DNA of 64,000 nucleotides from Wagnerdoeblera sp046292685 (GTDB taxonomy: Bacteria > Pseudomonadota > Alphaproteobacteria > Rhodobacterales > Rhodobacteraceae). The notes under the pieces were generated by a model. That model worked only from the letters and a program-made list of their open reading frames with translations, had not been told where the DNA came from and searched no databases. A program made the position numbers and the translations under genes. Below, one piece after another: positions 31,964 to 40,530 of the stretch; the stretch's first letter is position 1; every line of letters begins with the position of its first letter. The stretch spans positions 86,718 to 150,717 of the forward strand of contig NZ_JBKBQM010000001.1 of the NCBI RefSeq assembly GCF_046292685.1. Reading direction: 5' to 3'.

Positions 31964-33900
31964 GCGGCGGCTCCGGTCAATGGCAGGCGCGCCAGAAAGG
32001 CGGCCAGCGCAGGTGCGTCGAAGGGCTTGGACAGCACGGGAAAGCGCCGCTCGGCCGCGGCGCGGCGCGGGTCGCCGGGGGGCAGCGAGGTCATCAGCGC
32101 CAGCGGCACGGCGCAGCCCTGCCCGGCCAGGCGCTCGGCCAGCGCCACGCCGGTGGTCGGGCCCTGGAGGTTGATGTCCGACAGCACCAGCGTCAGGCCC
32201 GGCAAGTCCGCCAGCGGCTCGGCCTCGTCGGCGCTGGCGGCCTCGATCACCGCATGGCCCAGGCCGCGCAACATCTCGCGCACCGATTCGCGGATGGCGT
32301 CGCTGTCTTCGACCAGCAGCACGAGGCCGGGGGCGACCGGCACCGTCACCGGGCGCAGCGGCAGCCGCAGCGTGACCACGGCCCCCCCTTGCGGGCGGTT
32401 GGCCAGCCGCACCGACCCGCCGGCCAGCTTGACCTGATCGTAAACCATCGCCAGGCCCAGCCCCGAGCCCTCGCCGCCCTTGGTGGTAAAGAACGGGTCC
32501 AGCCCGCGCTCCAGCGCCTGCGGCGTAAAGCCCGGCCCGTCGTCCTCCACGGCGAATTCGGCCCAGGTGTCGCGCAGGGGCCGCGCGGTGACGCTGATCC
32601 GGCCTTCGCGCGGGCCGATCGCATCGCGCGCGTTCAGGATCAGGTTGACCAGCGCATCCTGCAAGGCGCCCGGGTCCAGCAGCACAGGGCCGTCGAAGCC
32701 CTCGATGCGGATGTCCAGCGCCACCCGGTCGCCCAACGCGGCACGGGCCAGGGTGCGCAGCTCGGCCCCGAAGGCGGTCAGGTCCACCGGCACCGGCCGC
32801 AGGTCGCGCCGCCCGGAAATCGAGGCGATCCGGTCCAGCAGCACCCCGCCGCGACGGGCAGCCGCCAGCGTGGCCGCCACCAGGTCGCCGGCCTCGGGCG
32901 GCATCGGCATGCGCTGCAGCCGGGTCTGCAACCCCATGATGATGGTCAGCAGATTGGCAAAGTCATGCGCCAGGCCGCTGGTCAGCTGGGCCGCCAGCTC
33001 GCGCTTGCGCGTCTGGGTCAACGCGGCGCGGGCCTGCGCCTCCTCGGTCACGTCCATCGACAGGATGTAGACGCCATTGATCGGCCCGTCCCCCACCCGG
33101 TCGGGGGTAAAGGCGCCGCGGATGCGCCGGCCGCTGTCGTCGTCGGTGAACTCCACCACGCTTGCCTCGCCGGCCAGGGCAAGCCGCAGGTTCGGCTCGA
33201 TCTTGGCAAAGGTCGCCGGGCCCAGCGCCTCGCGCCCGGTCAGGCCCAGAATGTCCGACGGCCGCCCGGGCAGCACCGAGGTCAGCCGCCGGTTGGAATA
33301 GGTATAGCGCAGGTCGCGCCCGACATGGGCGATATGCGCCGGCATCATCTCGGTGGTCAGGCGGGTGCGCGCCTCCATCTCGGTCAACTCGCGCTTGGCT
33401 TCCTCCAGCGCGGTGTTGGTGGCGGCCAGCGCCCGGTTCGCCTTGGCCAGGCGTTCGGCATTGGCCAGCACCTCGCCCGACAGCTCCTCGGAGCGCGCGC
33501 GCAACAGACCCTCCTGCACCTTCACCTCGGTGATGTCGGTATAGACGGTCACCCACCCGCCTTGCGGCAAGGGCGCCCCCTCGACCGAAATCCACCGCCC
33601 GTTCGGGCGCTGACGCTCCATGTAATGCGGCACGAAGGCGCGGGCGGTATCCACCCGCACGCGCACCGCCTCCTCGGCATCGGCCACCGGCCCGTATTCG
33701 CCGCGCTGCACGAGATAGCGGATGGTCTCCTCGAAGCCGGCACCGGGCGCGACCAGCCAGTCGGGAAAGTCGAACATGTCCTGATAGCGCCGGTTGCACA
33801 ACGCAAGCCGCAAGTCGCGGTCGAAGATCGACAGCGCCTGCTGGATCAGGTTCAACCCGGCCCGCGTCAGGCTGGCATGGGCATCCTCGCTCAGTGGCAT
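31960..33900 (-). CDS. Hybrid PAS sensor histidine kinase with C-terminal receiver
   Basis: A 646-residue soluble kinase with no membrane segment. Order: PAS_7-like domain (about 10-125; LNLIQQALSIFDRDLRLALC), coiled coil (125-180), second PAS domain (180-290), HisKA with the phosphorylatable His312 in SGLAHDFANLLT, HATPase (LVNLILNARDAIG, DDGPGF, GSGLGLAMV), and a receiver domain from about 530 with the Asp in LVLSDINLQG. The layout resembles the NahK/ErcS' kinases linked to carbon-source control. MPLSEDAHASL start at 33900 is chosen over an upstream ATG that would run into the repeat at 33928. Cotranscribed with the response regulator. Confidence 0.9.
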   Translation of the reverse strand: MPLSEDAHASLTRAGLNLIQQALSIFDRDLRLALCNRRYQDMFDFPDWLVAPGAGFEETIRYLVQRGEYGPVADAEEAVRVRVDTARAFVPHYMERQRPNGRWISVEGAPLPQGGWVTVYTDITEVKVQEGLLRARSEELSGEVLANAERLAKANRALAATNTALEEAKRELTEMEARTRLTTEMMPAHIAHVGRDLRYTYSNRRLTSVLPGRPSDILGLTGREALGPATFAKIEPNLRLALAGEASVVEFTDDDSGRRIRGAFTPDRVGDGPINGVYILSMDVTEEAQARAALTQTRKRELAAQLTSGLAHDFANLLTIIMGLQTRLQRMPMPPEAGDLVAATLAAARRGGVLLDRIASISGRRDLRPVPVDLTAFGAELRTLARAALGDRVALDIRIEGFDGPVLLDPGALQDALVNLILNARDAIGPREGRISVTARPLRDTWAEFAVEDDGPGFTPQALERGLDPFFTTKGGEGSGLGLAMVYDQVKLAGGSVRLANRPQGGAVVTLRLPLRPVTVPVAPGLVLLVEDSDAIRESVREMLRGLGHAVIEAASADEAEPLADLPGLTLVLSDINLQGPTTGVALAERLAGQGCAVPLALMTSLPPGDPRRAAAERRFPVLSKPFDAPALAAFLARLPLTGAAA

Positions 33901-33927
33901 CGGCCCCTCCCCAAGGCGCACCGCCCC

Positions 33928-33975
33928 CATTTTCTGTCCGAAAATATCCCGGGGGTCCGGGGGCAGCGCCCCCGG
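33928..33975. repeat. Dispersed intergenic repeat, canonical copy
   Basis: Carries every module of the family in order: CATTTTCTGTCC, AAAATATCCC, then the hairpin CCGGGGGCAGCGCCCCCGG. It sits in the divergent spacer between the hybrid kinase and the acyl-CoA ligase gene. Confidence 0.7.
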
Positions 33976-34093
33976 TCCCACCCGAACCGCCAGCGCCCCA
34001 CCGAATACCTAGCACCGCCGGCGCAGCGCCGAAAACCCCCTGCCCGCGCCTGTTGCAATTCGTAAGGATTGCGAAAAAGTCAGGCAATCATTC

Positions 34094-34111
34094 GCCCCGA
34101 TCCATCGGGGC
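34094..34111. promoter_or_regulatory. Palindrome in the kinase/ligase divergent spacer
   Basis: Perfect 8-bp inverted repeat GCCCCGAT/ATCGGGGC around CC, about 70 bases before the ligase start. A candidate operator for the adjacent response regulator; assignment is speculative. Confidence 0.3.
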
Positions 34112-34182
34112 AACCAGCAACGAAGGCGGGCAACGCCTCGACTTGGGCTTGCGCCGGACAACCGGCGAAGGGAGGAGACATC

Positions 34183-36156
34183 GTGGTCACGCAAACCCCG
34201 CCGTCCGGCGCACCGTCTTCCATTCCTGCGCTGCTGGCGCGCAACGCCCGCCAGCATGGCGGCCGGCCAGCCTATCGCGAAAAGGAATTCGGCATCTGGC
34301 AGACCTGGACCTGGGCGCAGACGGCCGAGGAAATCCGCAACATCGCCCGCGGCCTGATGATCCTGGGCATCGACCGGGGCGACCATGTGGCCATCATCGG
34401 GCGCAACCGCCCGGCGCTCTACTGGTCGATGGTGGCCGCACAGATGTGCGGGGCCATTCCGGTGCCGCTGTATCAGGATGCCGTGGCCGAGGAGATGGCC
34501 TATGTGCTGGATCACTGCGGCGCGCGGTTCGTGATTGCCGGCGACCAGGAACAGGTGGACAAGGTGCTGGAAATCCAGGACCGGCTGCCCGCGATCACCC
34601 ACATCCTTTATCACGACAAGCGGGGGATGCGGAAATACGACCATGCGCATCTGAACTGGCTGCACGACGTGGCCGCCGAAGGCCGCGTCGGCCATCAGCG
34701 GGTGGATGCCGAGCTGGACGCCCGCATCGCCGAACTGGGCTGGGACCACACCTGCGTGATGCTTTACACCTCGGGCACCACCGGCAAGCCCAAGGGCGTG
34801 GTGCTTTCGAACCGCAACGTGATCGAGACGGCGAAGAACTCCAGCGAATTCGACAAGCTGCGCGCCGATGACGATATCCTGGCCTATCTGCCGATGGCCT
34901 GGGTGGGCGATTTCATCTTTTCGGTCGGGCAGGCCTACTGGACCGGGTTCTGCGTGAACTGCCCCGAATCCCCCAGCACCATGATGACCGACCTGCGGGA
35001 AATCGGGCCGACCTATTTCTTTGCCCCGCCGAGGGTGTTCGAAACGCAACTGACCTCGGTGATGATCCGCATGGAGGATGCGGGCCGGTTCAAGAAATGG
35101 CTGTTCGACACCTTCATGGCCCATGCCCGCAAGGTCGGCCCGGCGATTCTGGACGGCAAGCCGGTGTCCGGCCTCGACCGGCTGAAATACGCCCTGGGCG
35201 ATCTGCTGGTCTATGGGCCGCTGAAGAACACGCTGGGCTTCAGCCGCATCCGCGTCGGCTATACCGCCGGCGAGGCGATCGGGCCCGAGATCTTCGATTT
35301 CTACCGCTCGCTGGGCATCAACCTGAAGCAGCTTTACGGCCAGACCGAAGCCACGGTGTTCATCACCCAGCAGCCCGACGGGCAGGTGCGCTCGGACACG
35401 GTGGGTGTGCCCAGCCCGGGGGTCGAGGTGCGCATCGCGGAATCGGGCGAGGTGTTCTATCGCAGCCCCGGCACCTTTGTCGAATATTACAAGAACCCGT
35501 CCAGCACCGCATCGACCAAGGATGCGCAAGGCTGGGTCGCCACCGGCGATGCCGGTTTCTTCGAGGAAGGCACCGGGCATCTGCGCATCATCGACCGGGC
35601 GAAGGACGTGGGCAAGATGGCCGACGGCAGCCTTTTCGCGCCGAAGTATGTGGAAAACAAGCTGAAGTTCTACCCCAACATCCTCGAGGCCGTGGTGTTC
35701 GGCGCCGGGCGCGACCGTTGCACCGCCTTCATCAACATCGACCTGACGGCGGTAGGCAACTGGGCGGAACGCAACAACATCGCCTATTCCAGCTATCAGG
35801 AACTGGCCGGCCACCCCAGGGTGCTGGATATGATCCAGCGCCATGTCGAGGAGGTGAACGCGAGCGTCGCGCAGGACAAGATGCTGTCGGGCTGCCAGAT
35901 CCACCGCTTTCTGGTGCTGCACAAGGAACTGGATGCCGACGATGGCGAACTGACCCGCACCCGCAAGGTGCGCCGCAACATCATCGCCGAGAAATACGCC
36001 GACCTGATCGCGGCACTTTACGACGGGTCGCGCACCGTCAGCACCCGCACCGAAGTCACCTACGAGGACGGGCGCAAGGGCTATATCAGCGCCACGCTGG
36101 AGCTGCGCGATGCCAAGGTCGTCGGCACCCGCCCTGCCCGCAAGGAGGCCGCATGA
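34183..36156 (+). CDS. Long-chain-type acyl-CoA synthetase (AMP-forming)
   Basis: A 657-residue AMP-dependent ligase. P-loop motif YTSGTTGKPKGVVLSNRN, LPMAWVGD, the A5-type segment YGQTEATVFITQQ, ATGDAGFFEE and the C-terminal hinge RIIDRAKDV place it in the long-chain fatty-acid/aryl-CoA ligase superfamily. It activates an acid to its acyl-CoA via acyl-AMP; the substrate is unknown. The GTG at 34183 has GGGAGGAG upstream. It overlaps livG by ATGA and heads an ABC importer cluster, implying that the imported compound is CoA-activated. Confidence 0.9.
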   Translation: MVTQTPPSGAPSSIPALLARNARQHGGRPAYREKEFGIWQTWTWAQTAEEIRNIARGLMILGIDRGDHVAIIGRNRPALYWSMVAAQMCGAIPVPLYQDAVAEEMAYVLDHCGARFVIAGDQEQVDKVLEIQDRLPAITHILYHDKRGMRKYDHAHLNWLHDVAAEGRVGHQRVDAELDARIAELGWDHTCVMLYTSGTTGKPKGVVLSNRNVIETAKNSSEFDKLRADDDILAYLPMAWVGDFIFSVGQAYWTGFCVNCPESPSTMMTDLREIGPTYFFAPPRVFETQLTSVMIRMEDAGRFKKWLFDTFMAHARKVGPAILDGKPVSGLDRLKYALGDLLVYGPLKNTLGFSRIRVGYTAGEAIGPEIFDFYRSLGINLKQLYGQTEATVFITQQPDGQVRSDTVGVPSPGVEVRIAESGEVFYRSPGTFVEYYKNPSSTASTKDAQGWVATGDAGFFEEGTGHLRIIDRAKDVGKMADGSLFAPKYVENKLKFYPNILEAVVFGAGRDRCTAFINIDLTAVGNWAERNNIAYSSYQELAGHPRVLDMIQRHVEEVNASVAQDKMLSGCQIHRFLVLHKELDADDGELTRTRKVRRNIIAEKYADLIAALYDGSRTVSTRTEVTYEDGRKGYISATLELRDAKVVGTRPARKEAA

Positions 36157-36986
36157 ACGCCCCCATCGACATGAAGAACCCCGAAGGCTGGATCACCCCG
36201 GACGGGCGCAGGATCGGCCCCGTGCTGATGGAGATGCGCAACATCACGCTGCGCTTCGGCGGGGTAAAGGCGATCACCGACATTTCCTTCGACATCCGCG
36301 AAGGCGAAATCCGCGCCATCATCGGCCCGAACGGTGCGGGCAAATCCTCGATGCTGAACGTCATTTCCGGCTTCTACGTCCCGCAGGAAGGCGAGGTCTG
36401 GTTCCGCGGCCAGAAGCGCCCGCCGATGAAGCCCTTCGAGGTGGCGCGCCAGGGCATCGCGCGCACGTTCCAGAACATCGCGCTGTTCGAAGGCATGACG
36501 GTGCTGGACAACATCATGACCGGGCGCCTGACCATGACCAGGGCAAGCTTTCTGGATCAGGCGATCTGGTGGGGCAAGGCCCAGCGCGAGGAAGACGAAC
36601 ACCGCGAGAAGGTCGAGAAGATCATCGACTTTCTCGAAATCCAGCACATCCGCAAGACGCCGGTGGGCCGCCTGCCTTATGGCTTGAAAAAGCGGGTGGA
36701 ACTGGCGCGCGCGCTGGCGGCGGAACCCATGCTGCTGCTGCTGGACGAGCCGATGGCCGGCATGAACGTCGAGGAGAAGGAGGACATGTGCCGCTTCATC
36801 CTGGATGTGAACGACGAATTCGGCACCACCATCGCGCTGATCGAGCATGACATGGGCGTGGTGATGGACCTGTCCGACCGCGTCGTGGTGATGGACTACG
36901 GCAAGAAGATCGGCGACGGCCCGCCCGACGAAATCCGCAGCAACCAGGCGGTGATCGACGCCTATCTGGGGGTCAGCCATGACTGA
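36153..36986 (+). CDS. livG: Branched-chain-type ABC transporter ATPase, LivG-like
   Basis: A 277-residue ATPase. Walker A GPNGAGKSSMLNVISGF, Q-loop RTFQNIALFEGMTVLDNI, an altered signature RLPYGLKKRVELARAL (LPYG instead of LSGG), Walker B LLLLDEPMAGMN and H-loop ALIEHDMGVV. The 25-residue N-terminal extension (MNAPIDMKNPEGWITPDGRR) is longer than usual. It powers the LivH/LivM importer with LivF. Starts inside the ligase stop codon. A reverse-strand peptidase gene separates it from livH. Confidence 0.93.
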   Translation: MNAPIDMKNPEGWITPDGRRIGPVLMEMRNITLRFGGVKAITDISFDIREGEIRAIIGPNGAGKSSMLNVISGFYVPQEGEVWFRGQKRPPMKPFEVARQGIARTFQNIALFEGMTVLDNIMTGRLTMTRASFLDQAIWWGKAQREEDEHREKVEKIIDFLEIQHIRKTPVGRLPYGLKKRVELARALAAEPMLLLLDEPMAGMNVEEKEDMCRFILDVNDEFGTTIALIEHDMGVVMDLSDRVVVMDYGKKIGDGPPDEIRSNQAVIDAYLGVSHD

Positions 36987-37008
36987 CCGGCCCCCGCAGG
37001 CCCCCTGC

Positions 37009-37725
37009 TCAGCGGGTGAAGAAGGCGTAGGTCGCCAGCGGCACCCGGCGCAGCATGGCAGCATAGTTGGCGGAATAGATCCCGTTCAACGGGTCGTGGA
37101 TGCGGAATGTGGTTTCGCGCCCCGTTTCGTTGCGGGTGCCGCGCACACCGACCAGCACCACCCAGTGCCCGTCGGACCCCTGCCCTTGCAGGTAGCTGCC
37201 GGTGTTCCACAGGCATTGCATCATCACCGGCCCCATCGTCACCCGGGCGATGACCGCCGAGACCAGCCAGCACCGCGGCGGGTGCAGGTGCAGGCCGTGG
37301 ATGCGGCCGAACTCGCGCTGTTCGGCGCCGCTGGCCGTTGCCTCGGACCCGTTGATGAGCGCGCCGGCCTGGTTGAGCAGCCGGGCGGGCGTGGCCAGAC
37401 GGATTGCGGCCACCGTGCTGCCCTTCAGCATCGCCGCCGAGGCCGCCCAGCAGGTCGTGGGCGTGGGCTGGCTGAGGCAGGGCACGTTGTGCAGCACGGG
37501 CGGAAAGGCCTCTTGCCCATAAAGCGCGTTCTGGGTGCAGATGCCGGCAAGCCCGTCGATTTCCAGCCAGGCCTCGCGCTGAAACGCGCGCACCGCCTGA
37601 TCGGTGGGGGCATCGAATCGGCCGTTGGGCGGCAGGTTGGGGCTGGGTGTCAGGGCGGCGTTCAAGGCCGCCGGCAGCCGGGCCACTTCGGGGCTGGTCG
37701 AGCCCGATCGCAGGACCATGGTCAT
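37009..37725 (-). CDS. Papain-like (C70/C39-like) cysteine peptidase with peptidoglycan-binding-like N-terminus
   Basis: A 238-residue protein encoded against the surrounding operon. Residues ~8-68 resemble a PG_binding_1 repeat (PNGRFDAPTDQAVRAFQREA, LAGICTQNALYG). The catalytic domain has Gln86 and Cys92 in LSQPTPTTCWAASAAML, His187 in GHWVVLVGV and Asp211 in RIHDPLNGIY, the order of papain-like C39/C70 (AvrRpt2-like) peptidases. No signal peptide. The start at 37725 follows GGAGA; longer ATG starts add a low-complexity extension. Might process peptides or act as a toxin or effector; no immunity gene is evident. Confidence 0.75.
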   Translation of the reverse strand: MTMVLRSGSTSPEVARLPAALNAALTPSPNLPPNGRFDAPTDQAVRAFQREAWLEIDGLAGICTQNALYGQEAFPPVLHNVPCLSQPTPTTCWAASAAMLKGSTVAAIRLATPARLLNQAGALINGSEATASGAEQREFGRIHGLHLHPPRCWLVSAVIARVTMGPVMMQCLWNTGSYLQGQGSDGHWVVLVGVRGTRNETGRETTFRIHDPLNGIYSANYAAMLRRVPLATYAFFTR

Positions 37726-37870
37726 GCGACGTCTCCTTTTGGCATCAATCGCGCCGAACGGAGCAGTCTGCGCGCCGACGGCGCGCGTGGCAGAAAATTC
37801 AAGCACTCGACGGGCCGAACCTACGCTACTCGCGTGCCGTCGGCAAATGCGCAGTTGAAGGAATTCGCCG

Positions 37871-38857
37871 ATGCCTGATACCCTGCTTTTCGCCATCGAG
37901 GTCACGCTGAACGGTCTGATGGCCGGGGTGCTTTATGCCCTGGTCGCGCTGGGCTTCGTGCTGATCTTCAAGGCCAGCGGCATCTTCAACTATGCGCAAG
38001 GTGTGCTGGCCCTGTTTGCGGCGATGACGCTGGTCGGCATCCAGAACGGGCAGATCCCCTTTGCCCACCTCATCAACGCCGTGTTCGGCACCAACCTGCA
38101 CAAGTTCGGCTGGACCGTTCCGGCGGTCCTGGCCATTGCGCTGACCGCGCTGGTGATGGTGGGGCTGGCGATCATCGTGGAACGCTACATCCTCAAGCAT
38201 CTGGTCAACCAGGAACCGATCATCCTGTTCATGGCGACCATCGGCCTGGCCTATTTCCTGGAAGGCTTGGGCGACGTGATGTGGGGCGCCGACATCAAGA
38301 AGCTGGACGTGGGCATTCCGCAGGGCATGTCGGGGGCCATCGACGAGTTTACTTACAACCTGTTCGGCTACGGCTTCTTCATCGACCAGCTCGACATCGT
38401 GGCCACGGTGGTGGCGGTGATGCTGGTGGTCAGCCTGACGCTGTTTTCGCAGTATTCCAAGCAGGGCCGCGCCTTGCGCGCCGTGGCCGACGACCATCAG
38501 GCCGCGTTGTCGGTGGGCATCTCGTTGCGGTTCATCTGGGTGCTGACCTGGTCGATCGCCGGGTTCGTGGCGCTGGTCGCAGGCATCATGTGGGGGTCGA
38601 AGTCGGGGGTGCAGTTCTCGCTCAGCCTCATCGCGCTGAAGGCGTTGCCGGTGCTGATGCTGGGCGGTTTCACCTCGATCCCGGGGGCCATCGTCGGCGG
38701 GCTTATCATCGGGGTGGGCGAAAAGCTGTTCGAGTTCTTCATCGGCCCGATGATCGGGGGCGCCACGGAAAACTGGTTCGCCTATGTGCTGGCGCTGGTG
38801 TTCCTGGTGTTCCGCCCGCAGGGGCTGTTTGGCGAAAAGATCATCGAGAGGGTATGA
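37871..38857 (+). CDS. livH: Branched-chain-type ABC transporter permease, LivH-like
   Basis: A 328-residue permease with about eight membrane helices. Family segments: GVLYALVALGFVLIFKASGIFNYAQG, a signature region of LivH permeases, the EAA-like loop RALRAVADDHQAALSVGI, and GGFTSIPGAIVGGLIIGVGE. It forms the channel with LivM. GAAGGA precedes the start at 37871. It begins 146 bp after the start of the reverse peptidase gene, so the promoter lies in that spacer or in livG upstream. Confidence 0.92.
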   Translation: MPDTLLFAIEVTLNGLMAGVLYALVALGFVLIFKASGIFNYAQGVLALFAAMTLVGIQNGQIPFAHLINAVFGTNLHKFGWTVPAVLAIALTALVMVGLAIIVERYILKHLVNQEPIILFMATIGLAYFLEGLGDVMWGADIKKLDVGIPQGMSGAIDEFTYNLFGYGFFIDQLDIVATVVAVMLVVSLTLFSQYSKQGRALRAVADDHQAALSVGISLRFIWVLTWSIAGFVALVAGIMWGSKSGVQFSLSLIALKALPVLMLGGFTSIPGAIVGGLIIGVGEKLFEFFIGPMIGGATENWFAYVLALVFLVFRPQGLFGEKIIERV

Positions 38858-38893
38858 GGATGACCCGGATCGTGACCTGCCCGGGCGTCGGCA

Positions 38894-38936
38894 GCGGGGG
38901 GTTTTCCACCCCCCGCACCCCCCGGAGGATATTTGG
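38894..38936. repeat. Dispersed intergenic repeat, inverted copy
   Basis: Read on the minus strand: AAATATCCTCC then GCGGGGGG/CCCCCCGC around a 7-nt loop. It lies between livH and the next gene. Together with a promoter at 38989 it probably separates two transcription units. Confidence 0.6.
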
Positions 38937-38988
38937 CCAAGGTGAAAGCCGCGCTGCGGCGCAACAAATTCTGCCTTGCGAATACAAG

Positions 38989-39018
38989 TTGACAGCCACC
39001 GCCTGCGACCGTTCTACT
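38989..39018 (+). promoter_or_regulatory. Predicted internal promoter of the liv cluster
   Basis: TTGACA (38989-38994), 18-bp spacer, TCTACT (39013-39018). It would drive the small membrane gene, livM, the binding protein, livF and the PaaK-like gene independently of the ligase promoter. Confidence 0.5.
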
Positions 39019-39067
39019 CTGCGACATCATGGCGCGCCTTGCGCCGGGCTCGGGGAGGAGTCGGGGG

Positions 39068-39298
39068 ATGAAGAAGTTCTGGGCGATCGCCTGCACGCTG
39101 GGGTTCTCGGCGTTCTGGGTGTTCGGCGGGCTGTCGGTGCTGGCCTATGTGGACGGGCATCCGCTGTTCTGGATGGTGGCGGTGCTGTGCCTGCTGGGGC
39201 TGGCGCTTGGCGTGGTCGCGCGCCGGCAGGTGGTGGCGCTGACGCGCGACGTGCCGGTGGGCACGCGCGTGGTGCAGCAGGAGAACGCGCACGCCTGA
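39068..39298 (+). CDS. Small two-helix membrane protein of unknown function
   Basis: A 76-residue protein: helix 1 (AIACTLGFSAFWVFGGLSVLAY), short loop, helix 2 (LFWMVAVLCLLGLALGVVA), and a basic tail (RRQVVALTRDVPVGTR). No known domain recognised. The start follows GGGAGGAG, a strong ribosome-binding site, so it is translated. Placed between livH and livM; an accessory subunit of the transporter is possible but not shown. Confidence 0.6.
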   Translation: MKKFWAIACTLGFSAFWVFGGLSVLAYVDGHPLFWMVAVLCLLGLALGVVARRQVVALTRDVPVGTRVVQQENAHA

Positions 39299-39382
39299 CG
39301 GCACGGCGCAACTTGAAGGACAGGGCGCAGGTTCCGGGCCGGAACCTTGCGCCCTTTTGCATGACCGGGGGGAGGGTCTGAG

Positions 39383-40459
39383 ATGCTGTACCGCGAGGCC
39401 GGAGATTTCAAGACCAGCTACCGGGACGACAGCCAGACCTTTCCGATCCGGTTCGACCGGATCCGGTATTATGCGGTGCTGGCGGTGGCTTTCGGGATCA
39501 TCCCGCTGATCATCAACGATTACTGGGCCAATGCGGTGTTCGTGCCCTTCCTGATCTATGCGATTGCTGCGATCGGGCTGAACATCCTGACCGGCTATTG
39601 CGGGCAGGTCAGCCTTGGCACGGGCGGGTTCATGGCGGTGGGGGCCTATGCCGTCTACAAGCTGATGACCGCGTTTCCCGAGGTCAACATCCTGATCCAT
39701 GTGTTGCTGGCGGGGGGCATCACCGCCGGCGTGGGCGTGCTGTTCGGCCTGCCCTCCTTGCGGATCAAGGGGTTCTATCTTGCGGTGGCGACGCTGGCGG
39801 CGCAGTTCTTTCTGGTGTGGCTGTTCAACAAGGTGCCGTGGTTCTACAACTATTCCGCCTCGGGGCAGATCAGCGCGCCCGAACGCACGCTGTTCGGCAT
39901 TGCCATCACCGGCGCGGGCACGGCGCCCTGGGCGAAATACCTGTTCTGCCTTGTGATCCTGTTCGCGCTGGCCTGGCTGGCGCGCAACCTGACGCGCGGC
40001 GCCCTGGGCCGGCAGTGGATGGCGATCCGCGACATGGACATCGCCGCCGAGATCATCGGGGTGAACCCGCTGCGCGCCAAGCTTTCGGCCTTTGCCGTAT
40101 CGTCCTTCTTCATCGGGATCGCGGGGGCGCTGTTCTTTGCCGTCTACCTGGGCGCGGCCGAGGTGGGCGAAAGCTTTGGCATCCAGAAATCCTTTCTGGT
40201 TCTGTTCATGATCATCATCGGTGGTCTGGGCAGCATCTTCGGCAGCTTTGCCGGTGCGGCGTTTCTGGTGCTGCTGCCGGTGCTGCTGAAGAACGTGCTG
40301 GTGGGGCAGTTCGGCTGGCCCACCGACCTTGCGGCGCACATGGAACTGATGATCGTCGGTGCGCTGATCGTGATTTTCCTGATCGCCGAGCCGCATGGCA
40401 TCAACCAGCTGTGGCGCGTGGCCAAGGAAAAGCTTCGGCTCTGGCCCTTCCCGCACTAG
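39383..40459 (+). CDS. livM: Branched-chain-type ABC transporter permease, LivM-like
   Basis: A 358-residue permease. Family segments: AIAAIGLNILTGYCGQVSLGTGGF, SLRIKGFYLAVATLAAQFF, the EAA-like loop WMAIRDMDIAAEIIGVNPLRAK and GGLGSIFGSFAGAAFLVLLP. About nine membrane helices; the 33-residue N-terminal hydrophilic stretch is longer than usual. Heterodimer partner of the LivH-like permease. Confidence 0.92.
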   Translation: MLYREAGDFKTSYRDDSQTFPIRFDRIRYYAVLAVAFGIIPLIINDYWANAVFVPFLIYAIAAIGLNILTGYCGQVSLGTGGFMAVGAYAVYKLMTAFPEVNILIHVLLAGGITAGVGVLFGLPSLRIKGFYLAVATLAAQFFLVWLFNKVPWFYNYSASGQISAPERTLFGIAITGAGTAPWAKYLFCLVILFALAWLARNLTRGALGRQWMAIRDMDIAAEIIGVNPLRAKLSAFAVSSFFIGIAGALFFAVYLGAAEVGESFGIQKSFLVLFMIIIGGLGSIFGSFAGAAFLVLLPVLLKNVLVGQFGWPTDLAAHMELMIVGALIVIFLIAEPHGINQLWRVAKEKLRLWPFPH

Positions 40460-40530
40460 GGCCGGGCCGGCCAAGACCAAGAACCGGGCCCGCCCGGCGC
40501 AACTTCGCAACCCTTTGGGAGGAACCAAGG

